64,000 bases of DNA, taken from the NCBI RefSeq assembly GCF_900105175.1, contig NZ_LT629771.1:1364001-1428000 (forward strand). The letters are read 5' to 3'. Origin of the DNA: Jiangella sp. DSM 45060. Its GTDB lineage: Bacteria > Actinomycetota > Actinomycetes > Jiangellales > Jiangellaceae. Made by a program: the position numbers and the translations under genes. Below the pieces are notes generated by a model. That model was not told the origin of the DNA and searched no databases. It saw only the letters and a list, made by a program, of their open reading frames with translations. Positions 35,265 through 43,641 of this stretch are shown one piece after another (the first letter of the stretch is position 1; each line of letters begins with the position of its first letter).

Positions 35265-35302
35265 TGCAAGCGGTTGCAAACACCGTCCGCAGCATCTACG
35301 CT
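35265..35302 (+). promoter_or_regulatory. LacI-type operator overlapping the promoter of the 35338 operon
   Basis: 14-mer TGCAAGCGGTTGCA at 35265-35278. It overlaps a -35 element TTGCAA (35274-35279), which is followed by a 17-base spacer and TACGCT (35297-35302). It lies seven bases after the LacI gene and 60 bases before the oxidoreductase gene it probably controls. Confidence 0.78.
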
Positions 35303-35337
35303 GAGCCGCGATCGGGCGGAACGGCGACGGGAGACGC

Positions 35338-36369
35338 ATGGTCATTCGGCAGACGGGCGCGGCTGTCCGGCTCGCGGTCCTCGGCGCCGCACATGGGCAC
35401 GTCGGCTTCGCCCTGGACGAGGCCGCGCGGCGCGACGACGTCGTCCTGGTGGCGGCGGCCGAGTCGGACGCCGCGTCGCGGTCGGCCTTCCTGGCTGGCC
35501 TGGGCGACGTGCCGCTGTACGACGACGTCGCGACGCTGCTGGACCGGCACGAGGTGGACGTCGCCGTCGTCGCCGGGGTCTACGCCCAGCGCGGCGCCGC
35601 CGCCGTAGCGGCGCTGGAGGCAGGCGCTCACGTCCTGGCCGACAAGCCGCTCTGCACGTCGCTTGAGCAGCTCGACGCCGTCGCCGCCGCGGCGGCGCGG
35701 ACCGGCCGGCACGTCTCGGTGATGTTCGAGAAGCGGTTCTACCCGGCGACGCTGGCCGCGCGCCGGCTGCTGGACGACGGCACGCTCGGGGACCTCGCCC
35801 TGGTCGCCAGCACAGGCCCGCACAAGCTGCGGCTGGCGGACCGGCCGCCGTGGTTCCTGCGCCGCGACGGCTACGGCGGCATCGCCGCCGACCTTCCCGT
35901 GCACGACATCGACCTCGTGCTCGCGCTGTCCGGTGCGACGTCGGGAACGGTGGCGGCGCTGACCGGCACCACCGGCGCCGCCGGTGGCGCTGATTTCGAC
36001 GACCACGTGGCGGTGCTGCTGCGAGCGGGCTCCGCCGCGGCGACGCTCGAGGCGAGCTGGCTCTCGCCGGAGGCAGCCGACCTGCATGGTCACTATCGGA
36101 TGCGGCTCACCGGCAGTCGCGGGACCGCCGAGCTGGACTGGGCCTATGGCACGGTGCAGGTGGCCACGCACGACCGTGCCCCGTGGTCCGAGCCCCTGCC
36201 GCCCGGCCGCCCGCCAGCCGCGTACTTCTTCGACGCCGTGGCCGCCGGCGCCGAGCCGGAGATCTCGACCGCCGCGAGCCTGCTCGCCACCCGCGTCGCG
36301 TTGCTCGCCCAGGCTAGTGCCGACTCCGGCGGTTCGCCGCTGCCGTGGTCGGCTGCGGGGCATGAGTGA
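35338..36369 (+). CDS. Gfo/Idh/MocA family oxidoreductase with AAHGH loop
   Basis: 343 residues. The nucleotide loop is LAVLGAAHGHVGFALDEAAR, with His-Gly-His replacing the second glycine pair. Lys is in LADKPLCTSLEQL and the active-site segment is GGIAADLPVHDIDLVLALSG. The C-terminal sheet domain is complete. First gene of a three-gene unit with an alpha/beta hydrolase and a 2-hydroxyacid dehydrogenase, each joined by a stop-start overlap. Confidence 0.88.
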   Translation: MVIRQTGAAVRLAVLGAAHGHVGFALDEAARRDDVVLVAAAESDAASRSAFLAGLGDVPLYDDVATLLDRHEVDVAVVAGVYAQRGAAAVAALEAGAHVLADKPLCTSLEQLDAVAAAAARTGRHVSVMFEKRFYPATLAARRLLDDGTLGDLALVASTGPHKLRLADRPPWFLRRDGYGGIAADLPVHDIDLVLALSGATSGTVAALTGTTGAAGGADFDDHVAVLLRAGSAAATLEASWLSPEAADLHGHYRMRLTGSRGTAELDWAYGTVQVATHDRAPWSEPLPPGRPPAAYFFDAVAAGAEPEISTAASLLATRVALLAQASADSGGSPLPWSAAGHE

Positions 36370-37307
36370 CGGCGGCCGGCGGTGCGGGGGAGGAGACCGC
36401 GCTCCGCGCCTGGTGGACGACCTGGCTCGGCGCGGTGCGCGATCCCGAGGGGACCTTCGCCGTCGACGCCCAAGTGCCGGACGCTTCCGGTGTGCGGCGC
36501 CACACCGTCCGTCTGACCTCCTACGGCTCGGTGCTGGAGGCGGCGCTCGTGGCGCCGGACCAGCCGGGCCGCCTGCCCGCGGTGGTGGTGCCGTTCTACG
36601 AGGTCGCGACGGTGCTGGGCGAGCGCACCGAGCGCACCCGCGGCTGGTCCGACGCCCGGCTGCGGTCGTACTCGTACGGCCGTCACCTGGTGGACCGCGG
36701 CTTCGCGGTGCTCGCCGTCCCGTGGTGGTTCGAGCGGGTGGCCGGTCCGGCGGACGCGACGGCGTCGCTGCACGAGCGCTACGGGCCGCCCGCGGCCCGG
36801 CACCGGGCGTCGCTGCCCATGACGGGTCTCGGCCGCGGCGTCGCCGACCTGCTGCTGGCCGTCGACGCGCTGACGTCGGTGCCGTGGATCGACCCCGCCC
36901 GCATCGGCGCCTTCGGGCATTCGCTCGGCGCCAAGCTCGTCCTGCACCTGGCCGCCCTCGACGTGCGCATCGGGGCGGCGGTCGCCCACGAGGCCGGTCT
37001 GGGCTTCGCCCACTCCAATTGGTCCGATCCCTGGTACCTCGGCGCGCACGTCCCTGCCGAACGGGACCAGGACCAGCTGCTGCGGCTGGTGGGGCGGCGG
37101 CCGTTCCTGCTGGCCGGCGGAGGCGACTCCGACGGCCGGCACAACGAGGACCTGGTCGGCCGGGCGGGAGCGGCTGGGGTGCGGACGCTCTACCACGACA
37201 ACGGGCACGCCCCGCCCGATCACGTCCTGGCCGCCTGCTATGCCTGGCTGGCCGCGGAGCTCGATCGACCCGACCCATCACGGCAGAAGAGGAACGCACG
37301 CACATGA
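36366..37307 (+). CDS. Alpha/beta hydrolase (dienelactone hydrolase/acyl esterase-like)
   Basis: 313 residues, no signal peptide. The nucleophile elbow is IGAFGHSLGAKLVL, the acid is likely in FLLAGGGDSDG, and the His is in LYHDNGHAPPDHVLAA. The N-terminal strand LTSYGSVLEAALVAPDQPGR and the VVVPFYEVAT segment resemble acetyl-xylan-esterase/dienelactone-hydrolase-like proteins. It starts at GTG 36366, overlapping the previous stop (GTGA). A cytoplasmic role removing an ester from an oxidised sugar, or opening its lactone, fits the neighbours. Confidence 0.84.
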   Translation: MTAAGGAGEETALRAWWTTWLGAVRDPEGTFAVDAQVPDASGVRRHTVRLTSYGSVLEAALVAPDQPGRLPAVVVPFYEVATVLGERTERTRGWSDARLRSYSYGRHLVDRGFAVLAVPWWFERVAGPADATASLHERYGPPAARHRASLPMTGLGRGVADLLLAVDALTSVPWIDPARIGAFGHSLGAKLVLHLAALDVRIGAAVAHEAGLGFAHSNWSDPWYLGAHVPAERDQDQLLRLVGRRPFLLAGGGDSDGRHNEDLVGRAGAAGVRTLYHDNGHAPPDHVLAACYAWLAAELDRPDPSRQKRNART

Positions 37308-38302
37308 CCGACCTGAAGGTCTACGTCGCCATCCGCCCGGACGAGTTCGACCGGCTGTACACGCCGGAGGCGCAGCAGCGACTTCGCTCGCTCGCGCAGA
37401 TCGACGTCGCCGCCGGCGACGGCAGGGCGGTGCTGCCGGACGACGTCGCGAGCGGCTACGACGCCATCCTCACGTCCTGGAGCACCGCGCCGTTCCTGCC
37501 TGGAGTGGTGCGCGGCCCGCGGCTGCGCCTGGCGGCGCACACCGCCGGTTCCGTCCGCGGGCTGTTCCCGCGCACCACTCTCGAGAACGGGCTCCGGCTC
37601 ACCCAGGGCGGCGCCGCCGCGATGGCGCCGGCGGTCGCCGAGCTGGCCATCACGCTGGTGCTCGCGCTGCTGCGCAACCTGCACCGCCACGACCGCGAGC
37701 TGTGGACGAACCGCGACTGGGCGGCGGCGCGCGAACCGGAGCTCGGCCGGTCGTTCGCGGCCCGCCGGGTGGGCGTCGTGGGCCTGAGCCGCGTCGGCCG
37801 CCACTTCGCGTCGATGGCGCGCGGACTGGGGGTGGCGACGGTCGCCGCGTTCGACCCGTACGCCGACCCCGCGTCGGCCGACGGCGTCGAGCTGGTGGGG
37901 CTCGACGAGCTCTTTGCGACGTGCGACGTCATCAGCGTCCACGCGCCGTCGACGGACGAGACCCGGCACCTGGTCGGCGCACGCCAGCTGGCGGCGCTGC
38001 CGGACGGCGCGGTCGTCGTCAACACCGCGCGCTCCTGGAGCGTCGACCAGGACGCGCTGCTGCGCGAGGTCGCGTCCGGCCGGCTCCTCGCCGGCCTCGA
38101 CGTCTTCGACGAGGAGCCGCTGACGGCGGACAGTGGCTTCCTCGGGCTGCCGAACGTCATCGTCACCCCGCACGTCGCCGGCGGCACCGTCGAGGCCCGC
38201 CACCAGCAGGGCGACATCGTCGTCGACGAGCTCGGCCGCTTCGCCGCCGGTGCGCCGCTGCAGCACGAAGTGACCGTCGACGCCTACGACCGCCTCGCCT
38301 GA
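37304..38302 (+). CDS. D-isomer-specific 2-hydroxyacid dehydrogenase
   Basis: 332 residues. NAD-binding strand RVGVVGLSRVGRHFASMARG with AAFDPYAD after it. The catalytic triad can be traced as Arg in VVNTARSWSVDQDALL, Glu in AGLDVFDEEPL and His in VIVTPHVAGG. The N-terminal catalytic half starts DLKVYVAIRPDEFDRLY and has the substrate-loop region LAAHTAGSVRGLF. It would interconvert a 2-keto acid and 2-hydroxy acid, presumably a sugar acid made by the oxidoreductase and hydrolase encoded just upstream. The start overlaps the hydrolase stop (ATGA). Confidence 0.9.
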   Translation: MTDLKVYVAIRPDEFDRLYTPEAQQRLRSLAQIDVAAGDGRAVLPDDVASGYDAILTSWSTAPFLPGVVRGPRLRLAAHTAGSVRGLFPRTTLENGLRLTQGGAAAMAPAVAELAITLVLALLRNLHRHDRELWTNRDWAAAREPELGRSFAARRVGVVGLSRVGRHFASMARGLGVATVAAFDPYADPASADGVELVGLDELFATCDVISVHAPSTDETRHLVGARQLAALPDGAVVVNTARSWSVDQDALLREVASGRLLAGLDVFDEEPLTADSGFLGLPNVIVTPHVAGGTVEARHQQGDIVVDELGRFAAGAPLQHEVTVDAYDRLA

Positions 38303-38335
38303 CGTCACAGAGCGGTCTCGGCCGAATTCGAATGC

Positions 38336-38380
38336 TTGACGGGCCGCAACGGCCCGGCTAGGTTATTGCAACCGCTTGCA
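38336..38380 (+). promoter_or_regulatory. Promoter and LacI operator of the sugar-importer operon
   Basis: TTGACG (38336-38341), a 17-base spacer and TAGGTT (38359-38364), then two bases later the operator TGCAACCGCTTGCA (38367-38380) over the expected transcription start. A degenerate second copy TGCAAGCGGACACA (11 of 14) lies at 38422-38435 and could be an auxiliary site. Confidence 0.85.
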
Positions 38381-38460
38381 GTGGCGCCAGGCTCGGCCGG
38401 CCGCAGCGGCCCTCGAGGGCGTGCAAGCGGACACAGAACCCAGGCCCGGAAAGGGACATC

Positions 38461-39726
38461 ATGGGAAAGACGAAGGTCACACGGTATGCGGCAGTGGTTG
38501 CCGGCCTGACGCTGTTCCTGGCCGGCTGCGGCGGCGACGACGCGAACGAGGCGGCGTCCGGCGACCCTGACTCGGTCGAGGGGAAGGTCGTCTTCTGGAC
38601 CTATCCCATCGGCACGACCGGGGAAGACAGCTACTGGGCTCCAGTCGTCGACCGGTTCAACGAGGAGTACCCGGACGTCGAGGTCGAGGTCATCGTCCAG
38701 CCGTTCCAGGGCCGCGAGGAGCAGCTCACGACGTCGCTGGCCGGTGGTGAGGCGCCGGACGTCGTGTACTTCAACCCGGACTTCATTCCACGCTTCGTGG
38801 AGGAGGGATTCCTGGAGCCGGTCGCCGACGTGATCGAGGACGACGTCGACGACTTCCGGCAGGCGGGTCTGGACGCGATGACGTACGACGGTGAGCTCTA
38901 CGGCGTGCCGTGGCTGATGGGCGTCAACTCGATGATCTGCATCACCACCGTCCTCGAGGCGGCCGGCGTTGAGTGCCCGAAAACGTGGGACGACGCTCTG
39001 GCCATCGCGCCGGCGGTCAAGGGTGCGGGGTACTACCTGACGCAGTACGAGGGCGCCATCGAGGTGACCCTCAACGGGACCTTCTACCAGCAGTTGCGCA
39101 CAGCCGGTGGCGAGGTGCTGAACGAGGACATGACCGAGGCAGCGTTCAACGGGCCCGAGGGCGTCCGGGCGCTGGAGATCCTGCGTGAGCTCGCCGAGAA
39201 CGAGTACGTGCCGCAGCAGAGCCTGACGGTGCTCGAGCCGTTCGAGCAGACCGCCGCGGGCCTCGGTGAGGTCGCGTTCATGCCGTACAGCGGGCTGGCG
39301 GCGGTGTCGAACATCGTCGACCCGGCCACTCTTGAGGTCGGTCCCCCCATCGAGGACGCCGCGCAGTCGACCAACGGCACGGTCGGCGGTCTGTCGATCT
39401 TCAACACCAGCGAGAACATCCCGGCCGCCAAAGCATGGATCGACTTCCTGACCTCCGAGGCGGAGATGGAGTCGTTCTTGACGACGGCGGGCGGCTACCA
39501 CTCGCCTCGTGCGTCGATCACCGGCCTGTTCGCCGACAACCCGAAGCTCGCCGCGCAGGAGGAATACCTCGACCTCGTGTGGCCAGGGCTCTTGCACCCG
39601 CAGGCCCGGGAGATCATGGACCTGATCTCGCCGCACGTCCAAGCCGCGATCCTTGGCCGCGTCGAGCCGCAGGCCGCTCTCGACGCCGCCGCCGACGAGG
39701 TCAATGGCCTCCTGGACCGGGGCTGA
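38461..39726 (+). CDS. ABC sugar transporter solute-binding lipoprotein
   Basis: 421 residues. The lipoprotein signal ends LTLFLAGC. Family-1 solute-binding features: VVFWTYPIGTTGEDSYWAPV, DRFNEEYPDVEVEVIVQPFQ, APDVVYFNPDFIPRFVEEGF and GELYGVPWLMGVNSMI. CUT1-type importers of this kind take di- to oligosaccharides. First gene of a four-gene unit (binding protein, two permeases, nitrilase-family hydrolase) with a promoter and LacI operator directly upstream. Confidence 0.93.
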   Translation: MGKTKVTRYAAVVAGLTLFLAGCGGDDANEAASGDPDSVEGKVVFWTYPIGTTGEDSYWAPVVDRFNEEYPDVEVEVIVQPFQGREEQLTTSLAGGEAPDVVYFNPDFIPRFVEEGFLEPVADVIEDDVDDFRQAGLDAMTYDGELYGVPWLMGVNSMICITTVLEAAGVECPKTWDDALAIAPAVKGAGYYLTQYEGAIEVTLNGTFYQQLRTAGGEVLNEDMTEAAFNGPEGVRALEILRELAENEYVPQQSLTVLEPFEQTAAGLGEVAFMPYSGLAAVSNIVDPATLEVGPPIEDAAQSTNGTVGGLSIFNTSENIPAAKAWIDFLTSEAEMESFLTTAGGYHSPRASITGLFADNPKLAAQEEYLDLVWPGLLHPQAREIMDLISPHVQAAILGRVEPQAALDAAADEVNGLLDRG

Positions 39727-39796
39727 GCGACGTCATCCTGTGCCGGGTGAGGTCACCGTGGCCTCACCCGGCACCCCAATTCACGAGGAGAGGCCG

Positions 39797-40705
39797 ATGG
39801 CCGTAGCTGCGCAAGCGCCTCCGGAGCAGCGCCGGAAGGCCTGGTGGAAGTCGGACAAGGCGGTGATCGCCTACGTCTTCATCCTGCCGTACGTCGTCCT
39901 GTTCCTGGTCTTCCGTATCGCGCCGACGTTCTTCGCGATCTTCCTGAGCTTCACGGACTGGAAGATCTCCGGCGCGTACGAGATCATCGGCCTGGACAAC
40001 TTCACCAGGCTGTTCCAGGACCCGGTCTTCTGGAACGCACTGCGGGTCACCGCGGTGTACACGGTCATCGCCATCCCGTTGACGGTGGGGATCTCGCTCG
40101 CGATGGCGGCGCTGTGCGACCGCAGCCTGCGTGGCATGAGCATCTATCGCTCGATCTTCTTCCTGCCCGTTGTCACCAGCGCGGTGATGTCCGGCATCAT
40201 CTGGGTGTGGATCTTCGGTCAGGAAGGCCCGCTGAACTGGCTCCTCGGCCTGGTGGGACTCGGGCCGTTCGGCTGGCTCCAGAGTGACACCCTGGTGCTG
40301 CCGTCGCTGGCGATCGTGAGCGCCTGGCAGAACTTCGGCTACGACATGCTGATCCTGCTCGCCGGCATGCTGGCGATTCCGAAGGACTACTACGAGGCCG
40401 CGAGCCTCGACGGCGCCAACGCATGGCAGCGCTTCCGGCACGTGACCGTGCCTCTGCTCAAACCGGCCCTGTTCTTCGTGATCGTCCTGGAGATCATCAA
40501 ATCGTTCCAGGTGTTCGACACGATCTTCGTCATGACCGGCGGCGGTCCGGTCCGTTCCAGCTACAGCCTGACCTACATGATCTACGACCAGGGCTTCGCC
40601 TACTTCGACTTCGGCTACGCCAGCGCAGCGGGCGTCGTGCTGCTGGTCATCACCTTGATCACCTCACTCGTGCAGCGCCGGATGATGGGGAGGAACAAGG
40701 CATGA
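39797..40705 (+). CDS. ABC sugar transporter permease (MalF type)
   Basis: 302 residues, six membrane helices starting VIAYVFILPYVVLFLVFRIA. The EAA loop is YYEAASLDGANAWQRFRHVT. ATG 39797 follows GAGGAGAGG. It pairs with the 40702 permease, whose start overlaps this stop. The region IKSFQVFDTIFVMTGGGPVR is the MalF-type substrate-path segment. Confidence 0.94.
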   Translation: MAVAAQAPPEQRRKAWWKSDKAVIAYVFILPYVVLFLVFRIAPTFFAIFLSFTDWKISGAYEIIGLDNFTRLFQDPVFWNALRVTAVYTVIAIPLTVGISLAMAALCDRSLRGMSIYRSIFFLPVVTSAVMSGIIWVWIFGQEGPLNWLLGLVGLGPFGWLQSDTLVLPSLAIVSAWQNFGYDMLILLAGMLAIPKDYYEAASLDGANAWQRFRHVTVPLLKPALFFVIVLEIIKSFQVFDTIFVMTGGGPVRSSYSLTYMIYDQGFAYFDFGYASAAGVVLLVITLITSLVQRRMMGRNKA

Positions 40706-41586
40706 CGACGACAACGGCGCCACCCACCGGCGCGCCCCCGGCCGCGGACCGGAGCGCGGCTATGCCGCGTCGCCGGTCGCGGCGCAGGCGCCCCAGCCCG
40801 GTGCACCTCCTGCTGATTCTCGCCGCGGTGGCCACGGCCTTCCCGTTCTACGCGATGATCGCGATCTCCCTGCAGCCCGGCGAGGCCATCAGGCTGCCCG
40901 ATTCGCTCATTCCGTCGGTCATCTCCTTCGACGGGTACCAGGCGGCTCTGAGCGGTTCGCGCATGGCGACGTGGGCGCTGAACTCGACGATCTACTCCGT
41001 CGTCTCCGTCGTGCTCGTGCTGGTCTGCGCCTCGATGGCCGGCTACGCGTTCGCCAAGAAGCGGTTCTTCGGCAAGGAGCTGATCTTCTGGTCGTTCGTG
41101 GCGATGCTGATGGTGCCGGGTCACCTGACGCTCATTCCGCAGTTCATCATCGTGTCGGAGATGGGCGGCCTGAACACGATGTGGGGACTCATCGCCCCGA
41201 CCATCGCGAACGTCCAAGCGATGTTCCTCATGCGTCAGTTCATCCAGGACATCCCCGACGAGCTGATCGAGGCTGCCCGCATCGACGGCGCAGGCGAGTT
41301 CCGCATCTACTGGTCGATCGTCCTGCCACAGACCAAACCGATCATGGTCACGCTCGGCACGTTCGTGTTCCTGTGGCACTGGAACGACTTCCTCTGGCCG
41401 TTGGTGTCGCAGCGATCGCCGGAGCACTACACCTTGACGGTGGGCATGAACAGCCTCCTCGAAGAACAGGCGCCCCTCGCCACGACCATGGCCGGTGCGG
41501 TGATCATGTTCATCCCGACCCTGATCATCTTCGTCGTCCTCCAGCGCCACTTCGTCCGCGGCGTCGTCCTGAGCGGCCTGAAGTAG
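40702..41586 (+). CDS. ABC sugar transporter permease (MalG type)
   Basis: 294 residues. A basic N-terminal tail is followed by six membrane helices (VHLLLILAAVATAFPFYAMI first). The EAA loop is ELIEAARIDGAGEFRIYWSI. Translation is coupled to the MalF-type gene (ATGA). No ATPase subunit is encoded nearby, so it probably uses a shared MsiK-type ATPase encoded elsewhere. Confidence 0.94.
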   Translation: MTTTTAPPTGAPPAADRSAAMPRRRSRRRRPSPVHLLLILAAVATAFPFYAMIAISLQPGEAIRLPDSLIPSVISFDGYQAALSGSRMATWALNSTIYSVVSVVLVLVCASMAGYAFAKKRFFGKELIFWSFVAMLMVPGHLTLIPQFIIVSEMGGLNTMWGLIAPTIANVQAMFLMRQFIQDIPDELIEAARIDGAGEFRIYWSIVLPQTKPIMVTLGTFVFLWHWNDFLWPLVSQRSPEHYTLTVGMNSLLEEQAPLATTMAGAVIMFIPTLIIFVVLQRHFVRGVVLSGLK

Positions 41587-41611
41587 GCCGGATGGGTGAG
41601 GCGAATCGTTC

Positions 41612-42574
41612 GTGGTGAACCGGGTGACGGTGGCGACCGTGTCGGCGGAGCCGCTGCGGCTGGGCGCGGAGGTGCGGCCGGCCGACGCGGGTCAGCGGAT
41701 GATCGCGCACTGGCGGGACCGGCTGGAGACGGTGCGGTACGCGCGGCCGGACCTCGTGGTGCTGCCCGAGCACTGCGACCGGCCGGCGGCGAGCTACCCG
41801 GCGGACCTGCTCGAGGAGTACTTCCAGGTCCGCGGCGACCGGGTCCGGGACGCGTTCGTCGAGCTGGCCGCGGAGATCGGCGCCAACATCGCCTACTCCG
41901 GTCTCCGGGTGACCCCCGACGGCCGGTTCAACTCGACGCAGCTCATCGACCGTCGCGGCGAGATCGCCGGCGTCTACGACAAGACCTTCCTGACCGATGG
42001 CGAGGCCGTCACGCTGACACCCGGCACCGGCGCTCGGGGCATCCAGCTCGACTTCGGTCTGGTCGCGCCGGCGATCTGCTTCGACCTGAACTTCGACGAG
42101 TTGCTACGTGACGTGGCCGGGCTGGGGCCGGACCTGGTGGCGTTCAGCTCGGCGTTCCACGGCGGCTCCCTCCAGACCCACTGGGCATATACGGCTCGGG
42201 CCCACTTCGCCGGCGCCGTCTACCCGCCGGCGAGGAGCGCGGTGCTGAGCCCGTTCGGCGAGGTGATCGCGTCCAGCACGAACTATCGCCATGAAGCCGT
42301 GGGGACGGTGAACCTCGACACGGTGCTGATCCATATCGACCACAACGGACCGAAGTTCGACGCGATCCGGCGCGAGTACGGGCCGGACGTCCGTATCCAC
42401 GATCCCGGACTGATCGGCGTCGTGGCCCTGAGCTCGGAACGCGAGGGGCTGTCCGCCACAGACGTCATCGAGCGATTCGAGCTCGAACGGCTCGACGAGT
42501 ACTTCGCCCGGGTGCGCGAGCGTCAGCCACGGCGCTCCGGGTCTCCCTTGACGCGTCGTTCGCCGGGTCGCTAG
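41612..42574 (+). CDS. Carbon-nitrogen hydrolase (nitrilase superfamily)
   Basis: 320 residues with the Glu-Lys-Cys triad of the nitrilase superfamily: Glu in PDLVVLPEHCDRP, Lys in GVYDKTFLTDGE and Cys in VAPAICFDLNFDELL. These enzymes hydrolyse non-peptide amide bonds or nitriles. The C-terminal part carries HNGPKFDAIRREYGPDVRIH. Two adjacent GTG codons (41612 and 41615) could both serve as start. It lies 25 bases after the sugar permease and is probably in the same operon, which suggests that the imported sugar carries an amide-linked group. Confidence 0.86.
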   Translation: MVNRVTVATVSAEPLRLGAEVRPADAGQRMIAHWRDRLETVRYARPDLVVLPEHCDRPAASYPADLLEEYFQVRGDRVRDAFVELAAEIGANIAYSGLRVTPDGRFNSTQLIDRRGEIAGVYDKTFLTDGEAVTLTPGTGARGIQLDFGLVAPAICFDLNFDELLRDVAGLGPDLVAFSSAFHGGSLQTHWAYTARAHFAGAVYPPARSAVLSPFGEVIASSTNYRHEAVGTVNLDTVLIHIDHNGPKFDAIRREYGPDVRIHDPGLIGVVALSSEREGLSATDVIERFELERLDEYFARVRERQPRRSGSPLTRRSPGR

Positions 42575-42591
42575 GTTTGCAACCGCTTGCA
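42548..42591 (+). promoter_or_regulatory. Promoter and LacI operator of the 42652 operon
   Basis: TTGACG (42548-42553), an 18-base spacer and TAGGTT (42572-42577), directly abutted by TGCAACCGCTTGCA (42578-42591). The layout is almost identical to that at 38336-38380. The -35 lies within the last codons of the nitrilase-family gene. Confidence 0.83.
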
Positions 42592-42651
42592 CGACGATGA
42601 CGATGGCGGTCCGTGCAGCAGGCGGTCCGGCGCGGAGCGAAGGAGAGAAGC

Positions 42652-43641
42652 GTGTCCACACCACCTACGGTGGCGGTCATCGGCGCCGGCGGCGTCGCAC
42701 AGGTGCACGTGCCCGCGTGGCAGGAGCTCGGCGTGCGGCTGCGGGTGTTCTCCGAGCAGTACGGCGACGGGCTGCGGGACCGGTTGGGTCCGGACGTCAT
42801 CGCGGGGAGCCTCGCCGAGGCGCTCGACGGCGCCGACGTCGTCGATGTCTGCACGCCGACGCACACGCACGCGGAGATCGTGCGGGCCGCTGCGGCCGCC
42901 GGCTGCGACGTCGTCTGCGAGAAGCCGCTGGCGCTGACCTCGGAGCTGGCGACGCAGCTGATCGCCGACTGCGAGAGCGCCGGCGTCGGGCTGTATCCGG
43001 CCCACGTCGTGCGGTACTTCCCGGAGTACGCCGTCATGCAGCGACATGTCGCCGCGGGTGGCGTGGGCCGCATCGCGGTGCAGCGGTTCTCGCGGTCCGG
43101 CGCGAGGCCGAGGGCGGCCTGGTTCGCCGACGCGGCGCTCAGCGGCGGCATCGTCATGGACCAGATGATCCACGACCTCGACCTCGCTCGCTGGACCGCC
43201 GGCCCCGTGCGGCAGGTCTTCGCCCGGTCCGTCGAGACCGACGAGGTGGTCAGCGCCCAGGTCGTCCTCACCCACGAGAACGAGGCCCTGAGCTACGTCA
43301 GCGGGGCGTGGATGCCGCCGGGCAGCAGGTTCCGCACCTGGTTCGAGGTGGCCGGTAGCGACGGCCTCGTCCATCATGACTCCGCCCGGCAGGCGTCGCT
43401 GACGTTCGACGGCGGTGCCGGCAACGACGGCCGGGGGCTGCTGCCGCCGCGGTCGTTCACCGAGAGCCCGTACACGACGGAGCTGCGGGAGTTCCTGGCC
43501 GCCTGCACCGGCGGACCGGCGCCCCGGGTCAGCGCCGCGGACGGACTCGAGGCCGTCCGCCTTGCCGAAGCAGCGAATCTTTCGATGCGCACCGGCACCG
43601 CGGTCCGCATCACCGCCGGCGACCACAGGAGCGTGGCATGA
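42652..43641 (+). CDS. Gfo/Idh/MocA family oxidoreductase
   Basis: 329 residues from GTG 42652, which follows AAGGAGA. Canonical loop VAVIGAGGVAQVHVPAWQEL, Lys in VCEKPLALTSEL, active-site segment GGIVMDQMIHDLDLARWTAG. The C-terminal sheet domain is normal. It is coupled by ATGA to a second family member at 43638, and the two may act in sequence or as partners on the imported sugar. Confidence 0.9.
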   Translation: MSTPPTVAVIGAGGVAQVHVPAWQELGVRLRVFSEQYGDGLRDRLGPDVIAGSLAEALDGADVVDVCTPTHTHAEIVRAAAAAGCDVVCEKPLALTSELATQLIADCESAGVGLYPAHVVRYFPEYAVMQRHVAAGGVGRIAVQRFSRSGARPRAAWFADAALSGGIVMDQMIHDLDLARWTAGPVRQVFARSVETDEVVSAQVVLTHENEALSYVSGAWMPPGSRFRTWFEVAGSDGLVHHDSARQASLTFDGGAGNDGRGLLPPRSFTESPYTTELREFLAACTGGPAPRVSAADGLEAVRLAEAANLSMRTGTAVRITAGDHRSVA

